This document shows positions 34,836 through 45,930 of a DNA stretch of 64,000 bases, in pieces. The notes below the pieces were generated by a model that did not search any database, had not been told where the DNA came from, and was given only the letters and a program-made list of their open reading frames with translations. Source of the DNA: Primula veris (Eukaryota > Streptophyta > Magnoliopsida > Ericales > Primulaceae). Position 1 is the stretch's first letter, and each line of letters begins with the position of its first letter. The translations under genes were made by a program, and so were the position numbers. The stretch covers positions 22,876,126 to 22,940,125 of the forward strand of contig OY821747.1 of the NCBI GenBank assembly GCA_963682055.1, read 5' to 3'.

Positions 34836-37215
34836 TTATTTTTTTTTGTAACGACTAAATGTTTTAAAGTTGGACATAGGGAGCATCTTTCCCGCCGATG
34901 TTAATCTATCGGATGACGGCTCAGCAGACTCTTCGATTTCGTTTAGCTCCGTACGCCGTCTTTGTCGCTGCTGCGATTCTGGATGCGGCGCACGCTCGTG
35001 GTATGTAACTGTCAACCCTCGACTCCAACTGTCGGTTGACTGATGACTAGGATGATGCTCGTACGACCCAAATGATTGTCTATGATGATCGAACGGGACA
35101 TCATCCTGAACGTAGCCCGACCCAGCAAAAGAAGCACGACGACCATGACCGCTTGAACTCGGACCCGGACCCTGATCTGTAGTCGGGGGTCGACCTCCAC
35201 TGGTTCTTCTACCGCCGCTACTAGATTCGCCTTCCCCTCTGCCTCTTTCGTCGGGACGCCGACAACTTGCCGACCTAGTGTAATTTCTTGGGTCGTAACG
35301 TAGGTCGTCATCACCATCGTCGTCGTCGTCGTCGTCGTCATCCTCCCCATCCGACTGTTCATCAGCTGACCCGTACGGATTCAATCCCATTTCAGCGAAG
35401 TCCTTTCGTAGTAAGTCCACTTCCGTTTTCAATTTATGCTGTTTGAATGATTTGAAATTTCGGCGCAATACCGCTTTCTGAAAAAAAAAACCAATCAAAA
35501 ACGATTTTATAAGTATTGAAATATACAAACAGAAAAATAACAATCAAATATTAATGAACTTTAATTAGTTGTTACCATTTTACTGTACAACCCTGTATGC
35601 TCCCGGAAACCGTGAGATGGCGGGGCAAGTTCAGGTGGGTTTATGAAGATGCGGGTCCGCTCTCTATACCATTTCATGTAATCCGGTGACGTCCCCGTGC
35701 CATATTCGCCGTTAATAAGACGGGTGTGGCGGTCATTCCACACGGCTATAAATTCTCCGGTTAGTAAAGGCCAGTCGTGTTTTTGCCCAATCCCATATTT
35801 TCTATCCTTGCCGTGACCATGTCTGGGTTTCCAAATATATGTAGGGACCCGCTGCACAAAACCGAACTGTCTCATGAACCTGTCCGCGGGGTGGTACTCA
35901 ATCTTCTCATTACAAATGAGAGGCACAGAACAATGCCATATATAACGGCCCCGCGTGCAGTATTCCGGGTACTGATTGAGATCCCCGTAAGGTTGCCACA
36001 CTATCTGTAATCATCAAGTTAGAATATATAAACAATGGTGTAAAAATAGACGAGTAATAAATTCTGCGAACATAAGACAAATGCAAGCATATACAACATA
36101 TAATACGTAAGTTACATATAATACGAAAATTAAAATTTACCTGTTCAGGCGACATATTGTCAAACTGGTCACGTATGTGGACCACATTATGTCCGTAGAC
36201 ATATGGCGTAAGGTTAGTTTGCCTCCACATCTTCCATCTGTAATATACAAATAAAAACCGATAAACAATAAATATAACCGGCAGCTAAGTAAATGATAGA
36301 TGACACAATAATATAAAAAAGCAAATCCAATTCAAAAACTAAATAAATATCATACCTGTAACCGAGGGGGAACCTAGGCAAGCCCTCCGGTGGCTCGACA
36401 TCTTCCGGCAGCTCTTCACACGGTCTAACCGGCAGTAGTCTGGTAATCGCCCACATATCCAGAAACATCACAGCCCCGCTTACTCCGGTTGTCTTACAAC
36501 GTACCACCCTGCATAGATTAGCCTCTAACCAGGCCAGAAGAGCTGATCCCCAACTATACTCAGCACATGTGTCAAAATCCTCCAGAAATGGCAGAGGCCA
36601 GAGTGGAATCTGATCACTGCTCTTATCCGAAAACACATGTGCAGCCAGTAATAATAGCATGGCAGCCCTAAACTGATATAGTAAACGCTCCTCACTAGGG
36701 TTGGGGGGTAATTCACCGAAGGTCTGTAACATCCAATCAAGTCTAACTGTCAGACAGTTTTGATCGACTTGATTGTCAGCCGGCCTAACACCCAACAAAC
36801 TCTCCATCATAGCCAACCTGCTCGCCTTCGTGTCATTCCGCTCCGACCGGGTCACAGCAAGACCATCCACCCTCAGACCAAGCATAATCTCTACATCCTG
36901 TAAAGATATCCCCAACTCTCCCCCGACAAAATGGAACGTGTGCGACTCATCACGCCACCTATCAACTAAGGCTGTAATCAACCCTCGGTCTACGGTATAA
37001 TTACCTATACTGTAAATACCGTAAAAACCAGCCCTAATGATATTTTGAACTACCCTTTCAGGCGTCGGTAACTGCCAACTATAATTATAAACCCTAATCT
37101 TATTGGCATCTCCTCTACCCGCTTCTCTGGCAGCATCCCAAGTCTGATTAGAAATGTGACCAGTCTGTCGTAAAATACCCAACCTCACTTTAATATGTGG
37201 ACCTGGGTCTGCCAT
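34836..37215 (-). CDS. Plant mobile domain (PMD, MAIN-like) protein in MULE
   Basis: Four exons read by frame and GT-AG sites: 37215-36356, 36237-36141, 36004-35576 and 35477-34836; 2,028 bp, 675 residues. The start is the ATG before ADPGP, typical for the family; another in-frame ATG lies 18 bases upstream. The N-terminal part has the PMD (aminotransferase-like) domain: RAGFYGIY, DRWRDESHTFHF, GELGISLQDVEIMLGLRVDG, then YSWGSALLAWLEANLCR, LDMWAI and LPRFPLGYR. Exons 2-3 continue with RDQFDNMSPEQIVWQPYG, PEYCTRGR, PLICNEKIEYHPADRFMRQFG and EFIAVWNDR. The last exon encodes an acidic run of about a dozen D/E residues and a low-complexity Arg/Ser/Gly-rich tail. Known family members MAIN and MAIL1 silence transposons and support genome stability; PMD genes carried on transposons are known. 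Its role here is unknown. Confidence 0.82.
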
Positions 37216-37233
37216 TCTAACTATGATAACCAA

Positions 37234-38090
37234 ATATAACTCAATTAATGATAACCAAAAAATGATAACATAACCAATTAATGATAACCAAACAATGATA
37301 ACTCAATGATAACCAATTAATGATAACCAAACAATGATAACCAATTAATGATAACCAAACAATGATAACCAAACAATCATTTTTTCATAAACCAAACAAT
37401 AATAATTCAATTTTTTAATCATAACCAAACACACATTTTTTCATAAACCAAACAATAATAATTCAATTTTTTAATCATAACCAAACACACATTTAATCAT
37501 AAACCAAACAATAATAATTCAATTTTTTAATCATAACCAAACAATCATTTTTTCATAAACCAAACAATAATAATTCAATTTTTTAATCATAACCAAACAC
37601 ACATTTTTTCATAAACCAAACAATAATAATTCAATTTTTTAATCATAACCAAACACACATTTTTTCATAAACCAAACAATAATAATTCAATTTTTTAATC
37701 ATAACCAAACACACATTTAATCATAAACCAAACAATAATAATTCAATTTTTTAATCATAACCAAACAATCATTTTTTCATAAACCAAACAATAATAATTC
37801 AATTTTTTAATCATAACCAAACACACATTTTTTCATAAACCAAACAATAATAATTCAATTTTTTAATCATAACCAAACACACATTTTTTCATAAACCAAA
37901 CAATAATAATTCAATTTTTTAATCATAACCAAACACACATTTAATCATAAACCAAACAATAATAATTCAATTTTTTAATCATAACCAAACACATTTAATC
38001 ATAACCAAACACATTTAATCATAAACCAAACAATAATAACTCAATTTTTTAATCATAACCAAACACATTATCAACAATTCAAATTAACCA
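37234..38090. repeat. 56-bp minisatellite upstream of PMD gene
   Basis: 37234-37366 has short ataaccaa(t/a)-type repeats. From 37367 to about 38070 a 56-bp unit (starting ataaccaaac, ending caattttttaatc) is repeated about 12 times. Three unit variants recur in a fixed order, giving a four-unit higher-order period of about 224 bp. A donor-like AAG-GTATAT on the minus strand near 38286 and an acceptor-like ATCATAG near 37223 suggest that the array could lie in a 5' UTR intron. Confidence 0.85.
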
Positions 38091-38540
38091 AACAAAATAA
38101 AAAAAACATGCAAAAATGGGACAAATATCAACAATTATTAAAATTTCTATAATTAATATAAACAAACAACAAACAATTATATATAGCTAAGTGAATTATG
38201 GATTTGCATATTTTATATATTTTTTCCTATTTTACAAATAGAAATTACACAAAATAAATAATAAATTAGAGAATAAAAGATATACCTTCAATTATGGATA
38301 AGTTTGATTGATGATTTGGGGTTTTTTGTTAATAAATTTGATAGTTAATGTGGTTGATTGATTTGGGTGATTTTTTGGGTTGAAAATTGGGGGTTTTTGA
38401 GAGAAAGAGAGAGAATGTAGTATAAAAAATGTTTTTTTAAAAAAAAACCGTAAGTTTCTGTTTTTCAGGGACCTGCTGTGTAATTTTGGTGCAGGGACTG
38501 ACTGTGTAATTCTGAAAAGCAGGGACTGACTGTGTAATTT
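38090..38540. promoter_or_regulatory. Likely promoter and 5' leader of the MULE PMD gene
   Basis: AT-rich sequence with a CT-rich stretch on the minus strand near 38400-38420 and a TATA-like TTTTTATACT just upstream. 38460-38545 contains a short tandem phrase, cagggactgactgtgtaatt. The assignment rests on position only. Confidence 0.35.
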
Positions 38541-38742
38541 CTTCAGAAATTACACAGACCGTAGATTAAATCTACGGTTTACAGTGATCCACTGTAAACC
38601 GTAGATTTAATCTACGGTTTGCATTAAATGAATACAAACCGTAGATTAAATCTACGGTTTACAGTGGATCACTGTAAACCGTAGATTTAATCTACGGTTC
38701 ACGCGTAAAAACAGAAAAAATGTAGTACAATGAGCTCACCTC
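38540..38742. repeat. Right terminal inverted repeat of MULE with extra palindromes
   Basis: The outermost 120 bases pair with the left end. An additional copy of the double palindrome lies at 38553-38620, so the right end carries four ACCGTAGATT-type palindromes and the left end two. Confidence 0.85.
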
Positions 38743-38751
38743 ATACAGAAG

Positions 38752-39213
38752 TCCACACTCATGCGTTTAGCATCTGGATCAATCTTTGGGTGTATGCATT
38801 AATCACAAGCCCTACTCCACACCTGTTTATTAGGTGATTCAGTGTTCCCATTAACACAAATCCAATTAATATTACATCAATTCATAGTTTTACGTACCAG
38901 TTATAAAATTATCCTAGCACGCCATCCCAATATTTATCAATGTTTAAGTTTACTCCGTTTGTTCCACAACAATTGTCCAATTATATTACAATCTACACCA
39001 CATATGTGTATTAGAAGTTCCTTATGAGTTATAAGTAATTTTATCTTTTTACTTTTTCTACAAGACAGAAAGGTATATGAATGACAAGATATGTTACAAC
39101 TTATTTGAGTATCAGTACTGTATCAGTTTTAAAAATCTGCTGTAAATGATTCAATCCATCTGAGGGATAAGTTCATGCAAAAAAAACATTTACTACACCA
39201 AACGATGTTACTG
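38752..39213. other. Flank resembling the unit 2 upstream region
   Basis: 38838-38890 (gtgttcccattaacac, attacatcaa) matches 17817-17880, so the MULE inserted into an intergenic region that was duplicated between GASA units 2 and 3. No gene was seen. Confidence 0.45.
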
Positions 39214-39637
39214 TTAACGATTTGTGTAACCATCTTTCAACTTTTATAATTTGTGCATCACACTATAAAAAACTGTCCAATTTAGGTACCATTGTCTAAA
39301 TTAATCACGGAATCATGTCACATGACAGCACGTGCTTGATAAACTTGAATGTGATGATAATTTTGTCATTATGCATCAAAATATATCATCATAGAACAAC
39401 GTTTCCCAAATTTGTATTATGTGCTAATTTTTGTTATGTGTGAAATTGGGGAAAACGTTTTTTTAGAATGATATATTTTGGTGCAAAATCATAAAATTAC
39501 CCTATCAAATTAACGTTTGTCAAATGTCACGTGACATGATTCCTTGATTAATTTAGACAGTGATACCTAAATTGGAAAGTTATTATAGTTTGATATCCAA
39601 ATTGGAAAAATTAAAAGGTGGGTACCCAAATCGTTAA
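39214..39637. mobile_element. Foldback MITE, long inverted repeat
   Basis: The two halves are imperfect reverse complements along nearly 200 bp: ttaacgattt at 39214 pairs with aaatcgttaa ending 39637, and tccaatttaggta with tacctaaattgga. A central core (tttcccaaatttg..) separates the arms. A transcript would form one long hairpin. Confidence 0.75.
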
Positions 39638-39998
39638 TTTTTTATATATATAATTAGTGGGGAAAGCTCACAATTTTATTTATTAGGAATATGGATGAAA
39701 ACCCCTAAAAAAAATAGCAAAAAGTGGAAAAATGTTGCAATTACAAACTAGCACTTCAACTGCAAACCGACAGAAACTTGAGAACTTAAAAATAAAATTC
39801 CAAAACTTGTAACACGCGTCCCTTTTCCAGATATATTGATCTCTTCGTACATTAAGAACCCACCACTTTCCTCTTTTAGTGAGAAACTGTCTCTCTTTTT
39901 CTTTCAAAATTCTTCAAAAATCATTTGATTCGTAAATAAGGAATCGCCAGACTTTCAGTGATAATTACACCCTTGAAATAATATGAGAAGTCTTCTAA

Positions 39999-40187
39999 TC
40001 AATTCAAAACTATTGGGTCTTCATCACACTCTAAATTCGTCAGGTGATCTGCTCCTTTGTTGCATTCTCTTTCTATATGCATAATTTTTAATTCACGTAT
40101 TTTGAATTGCTGGCTTATTAGATTCATAAGATAGATTAAGTTCCACGGGCAATTGCTATTCTCTTGGATAATATTCACCAATAGCAA
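39999..40187 (-). pseudogene. LINE-type RNase H fragment
   Basis: A short open frame with IQENSNCPWNLIYLMNLI and IMHIERECNKGADHLTNL. It resembles the C-terminal RNase H-like (RVT_3) region of plant non-LTR retrotransposons (HIxREANxVADxLANLG). No RT domain is adjacent. Confidence 0.55.
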
Positions 40188-40490
40188 TCTGATTGAAAAA
40201 CTATATTATTTTCCCCAACAATTTGAACACCCAGTAAAAGTGCTTTCATATCAGATTAAATGTCAGAGTTGTTGTTGATTGAAGTATAATACCCTAAAAT
40301 AAACTTCACTTATCATTTCACATTAGACCCCCAACACCACTTTTATTATTGGTCCTTCTAAAATTTCAATCGTTAAAAACAGATAGTTTGGTATATAAAA
40401 CCTCAATAAGTTCATAAGAGACATGTATGATCATGAATCATGAATCATGATGACAATAGCACGAAAACATAAAAAATAATTAAAGTTAAA

Positions 40491-40704
40491 GGTCCGTTTG
40501 GTAACATAATTTTTTTTATTCAAAATCAGATTTTAAAAATCTGTTCTATGAATCCACTGAAAATCTAGATTTTAAAAATCTGAAATTTCTAGAATTTTCA
40601 GCCTAAAAAACTTCTTTTTAAAAGATAAATAATCTGATTGTCCAAATATTTTTTAAAAACAAAAAAACAAAAATCAAATAAAAAAATATGTTGTCAAACG
40701 GACC
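40491..40704. mobile_element. 214-bp MITE
   Basis: Starts ggtccgtttggtaaca and ends ttgtcaaacggacc, an inverted terminal repeat of about 14 bases. The interior is AT-rich with ttaaaaatctg repeats. The target duplication could not be decided. Confidence 0.65.
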
Positions 40705-41010
40705 TAATTAAATATGAGAATTTTTTTTTTTTTTTAAAACTAAATCTAAAAAAGATATGAACTAATGGTTGATAATCCAATCTCTACTATGTGTTGATTT
40801 AGTGCTAACCAAATGGTAACTTTGTAAAATTGCTGTAGGCTGTAGTGGACTTATTTAAACATTAGTGTTAATTAAAATTAAAACATCTATGCAAAAATCA
40901 TTTTCAGATTGCATAGATTATGCAAAATGCATAACAAATATTTAAAGATACATTAAAACCTCTATACAGTTATATCGTTGGTAGAAGAGAAAAATATTAC
41001 AATATGGAGG

Positions 41011-42259
41011 TGTTGACATGTAAATTTTACATACACTAAAAATGTGACACGTGTCATTCAAATCAAATAGTAATTAGTTACTAATTTCTCAGTCTGATAA
41101 TAGAATTGTTATTAGTAATTTAAAATCAGAAAAAGAAAATATATTTTATCATTTCATAAAATTTAGGATGATAATTTATATAAAATAAAGGTCTTCTTTT
41201 TCAAAAAATAATTAAATGAGTTACAAACAATGAGTTACTCAAATTATAGTACTCGTTTGTAATGTTTTAAACACAAATGTGAGATAAATATATTTCTTTT
41301 TAAACAATGGGTCAAAAACAATAATGAGTCTAAAATTGAGGTGGCCTTGTAAATATGAGTCCACCCTAAAAGTTATAAATATAAGGGGGTACTATTATTT
41401 TCACAATCAAAAAGTATTCAAGACTATGAAAACCTGCTCAACATCTTGAAGTTTTCAAACAAGTTAGAGAGAGAAGCTCTTCCACAGCCGTCAGGAATCA
41501 ACTCCGTCTCTCCAAAGCGTCAAGAAATCAGCTCTGCTCCTTTACAGCTGTCAGGAAACCAGCTCTGCTCTTTCACAGCTGTCAGGGAATCAACTCCTAT
41601 AAAGAAGCTCTTCACACTCCGGTATTAACGAATAACTTCAAAGTCTGCAACAAATCTGAAATAAACTTGGCATTCGATCTTCAAGAACGTCTAAAAGTAG
41701 CAAGTAAGGCGTTTCTACGGATCAAAATCTTCATGTTTTTCACCAAATCTGGAAAATTTCTGCAACAAATCTGCTTTCGACCTTCATGAACGACTACAAG
41801 CAATAAGCAAGACGTTTCTGCAAATAAAAGTGTTCAAAAAATTTCACCAAATTTGAAGAACTCCACATAAGAAATCTTTAACAAACCGACATTTGATATT
41901 CATGAATGACTATACAAAGGCAAAAACACGTTTCTCTGGATCAAAATCTCCAAGTTTTTCATCAAATCTGAATAGCGTCAAAATCATCAACGAAGTCAAC
42001 AAAACTGCAAAATTCTTCATCAAATCCGAAGAATTCTACTCAAGTTCAGCAAACTCAACAAAATTCATCAAAGAGTCTACAACAGCATTTCGAGCCACTG
42101 CAAATTGTTCGAACATGAGAACCAAAGGACTTTCATTTCTAGATTTTTTTAAAAAAATTATCAAAGATTGTACCCGCAAAATTAGTGAATAATAAATTAT
42201 ACTTTGATTCGCATTCATTTTCTCTGTTTTCAGCACTTAGTGAAAATTTGTGTGAAACA
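41011..42259 (+). mobile_element. Putative LTR upstream of GASA copy 3
   Basis: TGTTGACATG at 41011 follows a purine run (tatggagg), and the stretch ends aaaca at 42259, just before sequence shared with the other GASA promoters (42262 on). A TATA box (tataaatataagg) is at about 41374. Inside are short repeats containing cagctgtcaggaa (41485-41600) and three imperfect copies of a unit of about 110 bp starting c(a/t)ttcgac/at.tTCA.GAA (41671, 41773, 41889). There is no matching flanking duplication, so it may be a truncated or solo LTR. Confidence 0.4.
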
Positions 42260-42261
42260 GT

Positions 42262-42840
42262 AAGTGTAGTGACAATTGTATAACAAGATCCAGAATATAA
42301 AAAAATAATAAAATGATTGAGGAAACCAATATGAAAGTATGGGTATTAATTTCCATATGACGATGCACATCCCTTAAGAGTAATCTTCACTCAAAATACC
42401 ATTGACTTCCATTTTTTTATTGAACTAGGTTATCTAGGTTAGCAGACAAAACCCTCAAAGAAGTAACTTGATGCACTGTATAGAATTTATTAAAACTAAA
42501 ATAACAACATTGAGTTAGGGAAGCTTAGCATCATAAAAAAATTATATTGTTAAACTGTGTGTGATTAAATTTTAGCAACAGTTTAGTAATAAATAGCATA
42601 ATTTGTTGCTAAAATTTAGCCACACTCATTTTAGCAATATAACCGAAAAAAATTTATAATGCTAAATGAATTTTTTCATATAGCGAATAAAACTTATTAC
42701 CGGTTGAAAAAACTAATGTAAAAGATAGAGTGGACTTCAAACGTAAATATTTTTTACTTCTATATATAGGTTATTTTCTACAATAACTTCTTCATACTTC
42801 TAAAAAATAATTGGCTTTTAATTTTATTTTCTCATCCACA
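42262..42840 (+). promoter_or_regulatory. Promoter region of GASA-like gene 3
   Basis: 42262-42520 is shared with units 1 and 2 (ataacaagatccag, ctaggttagcagacaaaacc). An insertion-like stretch at about 42530-42690 is not shared. The TATA box (ctatatatag, 42760-42769) is about 80 bases before the ATG, as in copy 2. Confidence 0.7.
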
Positions 42841-44544
42841 ATGTCAATGAAGCTCATGATTTTGTCTCTTTCTTTCGTCCTTGTGATGGTTACAAGGGTA
42901 AGTGACTAACCACATTACAAGTTTACAACTATTATTTACCCTTATCATTTCTATTTAATTATCATTTTTTGGAAAGCATTTTTGATTAACTTGATTCTAT
43001 TTTGTAGGTTTCTTCTATGACACCTCCTCCTCCAACGAATGCATGCGCACATCCTCCAACGACACCTCCTCCTCCAACAACGGCACCTCCTCCTATGACT
43101 ATGCCAAAAGCACATATTCTTAAAGGTACGTGAAAAACGTAGATAGTATCGTTTTATATTTGTTGCTTAAGTAGCTTTCTTTTCTTAGTTAAAGAAGGAT
43201 GATCATCACTCCGTACTATTGTTTGTTTGTGGTAGAACTGTGTTGGGATTGAACTACATGTACCTAGTGACCACAAATAACATGTTTGTTTGCAACATGA
43301 GACATATACTACAAATGAAGTTGGGATTAGAAATGACCCTAAATATGGGTATTTCTAATACTATGGGAGGGTGGGTATTATAACAACTAGTCCAACCCAT
43401 TTATTAAAAATGACCAAATTATGCTTGAATTAATTCATGAAGCATTGTTTCATATCAATAAAAAGCAACCAAATAGATTACATCTTAAAAATAAATACAT
43501 TTATAACAAAATAATATTTAAAAAACCCCAAATTTGATGCACATTTTACTAAAAAATAAGATGTATTCTTAAACTTAAAACAAAAGTCTCAATTATATTG
43601 AAATATATTATCGAAATAATTTGTCTGATTGATTGTATTTTGCTACTTTACTGGGTAAATTTGTAAAATAGTACAACGTCAATGAAAATCAAACAAGCAC
43701 TTCATTTGTATTTTATCTATGTATTATCAATCAAACATTTATTTGTTATGCCATCATTGTGTTGAATATTAATAGTCTCATTAGTGCTACTACTGCAACC
43801 GAACGAGATCATAGTACGAAGTCATAATTGACAATTGGTTTGGCACTGAGAGAATTAATTTGTACTGCTAAACTCCATATGGTTAGTTTCGATTGACCAT
43901 GAATGCAAACAAATAAGTGATTACTACACAAACGGTCTCGTTGTCTCAAGCTTTTCAATCATTTTTTTTTTTGTTTCGAAAAGTTTCAGTAATAGCGTTT
44001 AAGGTTCTAAGTTGTTGATCTATGAATACAAACAAATAAGGGATACGTAGTTGATCTCTTTTATGGAAAGAATGTTATATTTCACGATGAAAAACATGTC
44101 AAGTGCTTTTTTTTTATTTTTTACTCAATGACACGTGAATCATTTTGTAAGAGTACTATACAAGAAATCAAATCTCTCATATTACGAGACTAATTAATAA
44201 ATTTATTTGAACATGTAATTAATTTCATGTCTAAAATATATATTCCGGGTGTATCAAATATAGAATGCAACAGAAGAGCCATATTTTCTGTTTTTATGCA
44301 TTTGGCGTTCTCATCTTGTTTAATTTCTATCTCAAAACCACAATGTGATATCATACGTGCAGCTTGTGCTAGGGGTTGTGTGACGTACTGCGCAGCTAAA
44401 CCAGGGATCAAAAGCAAAAGAACTTGCCAGAAGGTTTGCTCATTGTGTTGCGATAAGTGTAAATGTATCCCAACCGTCGGATTATATCAGTGTGGGAATT
44501 GGGATACGATCATGTATCACGGTGTTCAAGTCGTGTGCCCATAA
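42841..44544 (+). CDS. GASA/snakin-like cysteine-rich secreted peptide, copy 3
   Basis: Three exons with the same phases as copy 2: 42841-42897, 43008-43125 and 44363-44544; 357 bp, 118 residues. The signal peptide (MKLMILSLSFVLVMVTR) is followed by a proline-rich segment seven residues longer than in copy 2, including an extra cysteine (TNACAHPPTTPPPP). The domain exon reads ACARGCVTYCAAKPGIKSKR, then TCQKVCSLCCDKCKC, QCGNW, and MYHGVQVVCP at the end. It keeps the same 11 domain cysteines and the same Cys-to-Trp change as copy 2. It is intact and probably expressed and secreted. An open frame starting at 44227 inside intron 2 is not the real start. Confidence 0.85.
43222..43800. other. Insertion in intron 2 of GASA copy 3
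   Basis: Intron 2 sequence matches copy 2 on both sides (up to the gtacta phrase near 43217 and again from 43850), but about 580-620 bp in between has no counterpart. No clear terminal repeats were seen. It makes this intron 1,237 bp against 650 bp in copy 2. Confidence 0.5.
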
Positions 44545-45586
44545 TTTATTTTCTCAAAAGGAAAATACATGAAATAAACTATTTGTTCATTAGATGAACA
44601 ATAGCTCCTTTGTTGAACTAGTTGCTCATCTTTTTTTGTCGTTTGTCGCTTCAGTTAGTTTCCGGTGTTCTTTCGTTTTGTTGGTTTTCAGATTTGTTAG
44701 TCAATTTGATATCTTGTAATGAATAAATGGTTCTTGAAACCAGTTTTCTTCAAGTACTAGGTGTTGTTCTAGGGAAATTTGTAATTTGCTCATTTGGTTC
44801 TTATCTGAAGCTTGATCATCACATTAAAACGACTGTAACTCTCTTGGTTACACTTCAACTGAAAGTTTTTGGTAAGATGTTGACATGTTGTTAGCTTTAA
44901 GTAAAATTTAAAGGTGCAAAATTCTATTGTGGAAAAATTTGTCAGAACAAACTGAAACATGGAATTAAGAACAACAATATTTGTATCATCAGTCACATAT
45001 TGATCACAAGCCTTCTAACCAAACTGTACTTAAAAGGCTTTTGCTGTTGTACCTTTTTGAGTTTTTCTGTTTCTATTCTACGTTTATAATTTACACAATT
45101 TGTATTGTTTTTATTAGCTTATAGTACCGTCATGAACAAAAAGAAAAAAGGGCTTACATTTTTTATCCCAACTTTTCTAATCAATTGCATAAATATTTAT
45201 CTATAACTAATAAAAAAACAGTCCGCTCATGAAGTGCATCAATTCGATCGTGTAAATATTATAACAACCCCCAACCGGCAACTATTATATTGGGATCGAT
45301 TTGTGCTGCTCTATTATTTTTAGGTAGTTTTTCCTATATTTTTTAGTATTATTGGATCAAAATCAATGCAATGTAACGGTAAAAAAAAAAAAAAAAATCG
45401 ATTCAAGAAAATGTTTAAAAAATCGAGAAAATTAATAACAATATAATAAATCCGAGGTTGAGTCAAAACATGCTAAAAAAATATTCTTATTTTTTTCCAA
45501 CACACATGCAGTGCTTTTTCGTACTTGAAATGACATACCGTATCCATACCAGGAACTTAAAAAAAATTGTGTATGCGATCCGTATC
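44545..45586. other. 3' flank of GASA copy 3 and intergenic DNA
   Basis: 44545-44880 matches the 3' flanks of copies 1 and 2. The remainder is AT-rich and unrecognised. Confidence 0.5.
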
Positions 45587-45930
45587 AGGGCCGGTCCTGA
45601 GATTTTTGTACCCCCGGTACAAAAAAAATTTATGGCCTTTTTTTCTATTGTCGTTCCCGGTATAAAATTTCATAATAAAATATCTTAATAGTAGAATAAT
45701 TCAAAATTAACTCTCAACCAAAAAAATCTTTAACATAAAAATAATTGTGTCATTTCACTTACTTTTAATTTTTTGTACTAGTATATACTATTTACATGTA
45801 TATTTTTTTTATACATATATAAAAACTGATTTTTTTGGTATATCGGCGTAATGGGGCCTTCAACGATTCACCGGAATCATGAGATCCAGTACCGTCGCAC
45901 CTCCTGCACCCCCTCAGGGCCACTCCTCAC
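45587..45930. mobile_element. hAT-type terminal repeats, non-autonomous remnant
   Basis: CAGGGCCGGTCCTGAGAT at 45587 resembles the frequent hAT end CAGGGCCGGCCCTGAG. Near 45905-45930 the minus strand carries AGTGGCCCTGAGGGGGTGC as the likely other end. No 8-bp duplication was identified. Confidence 0.45.

Larger units (their letters stand above)
30023..38742 (-). mobile_element. Mutator-like element (MULE) carrying transposase-OTU and PMD genes
   Basis: This is an 8,720-bp element bounded by a perfect 9-bp duplication (atacagaag). Its ends are inverted repeats of about 120 bp, beginning GAGGTG with a shared core ATTGTACTACAT. The inner part of each end consists of palindromes of the type ACCGTAGATT-AAATCTACGGT. 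Both genes are on the minus strand: PMD gene first (37215-34836), then the transposase-OTU frame (33533-30837). Between them lie a telomere-like repeat array and a set of 177-bp repeats with similar palindromes. A 56-bp minisatellite precedes the PMD gene. The structure is complete; activity is doubtful because the transposase frame holds one stop. Confidence 0.92.

Noticed and set aside
35012..35362. 116-codon open frame on the minus strand with runs of Thr and Val
   Set aside because: A shadow, in another frame, of the acidic and Arg/Ser-rich last exon of the PMD gene.
41893..42192. 99-codon open frame, possible gene
   Set aside because: It lies in 110-bp imperfect repeats of an LTR-like block and has repetitive Ser/Lys/Asn-rich content without any recognised domain.
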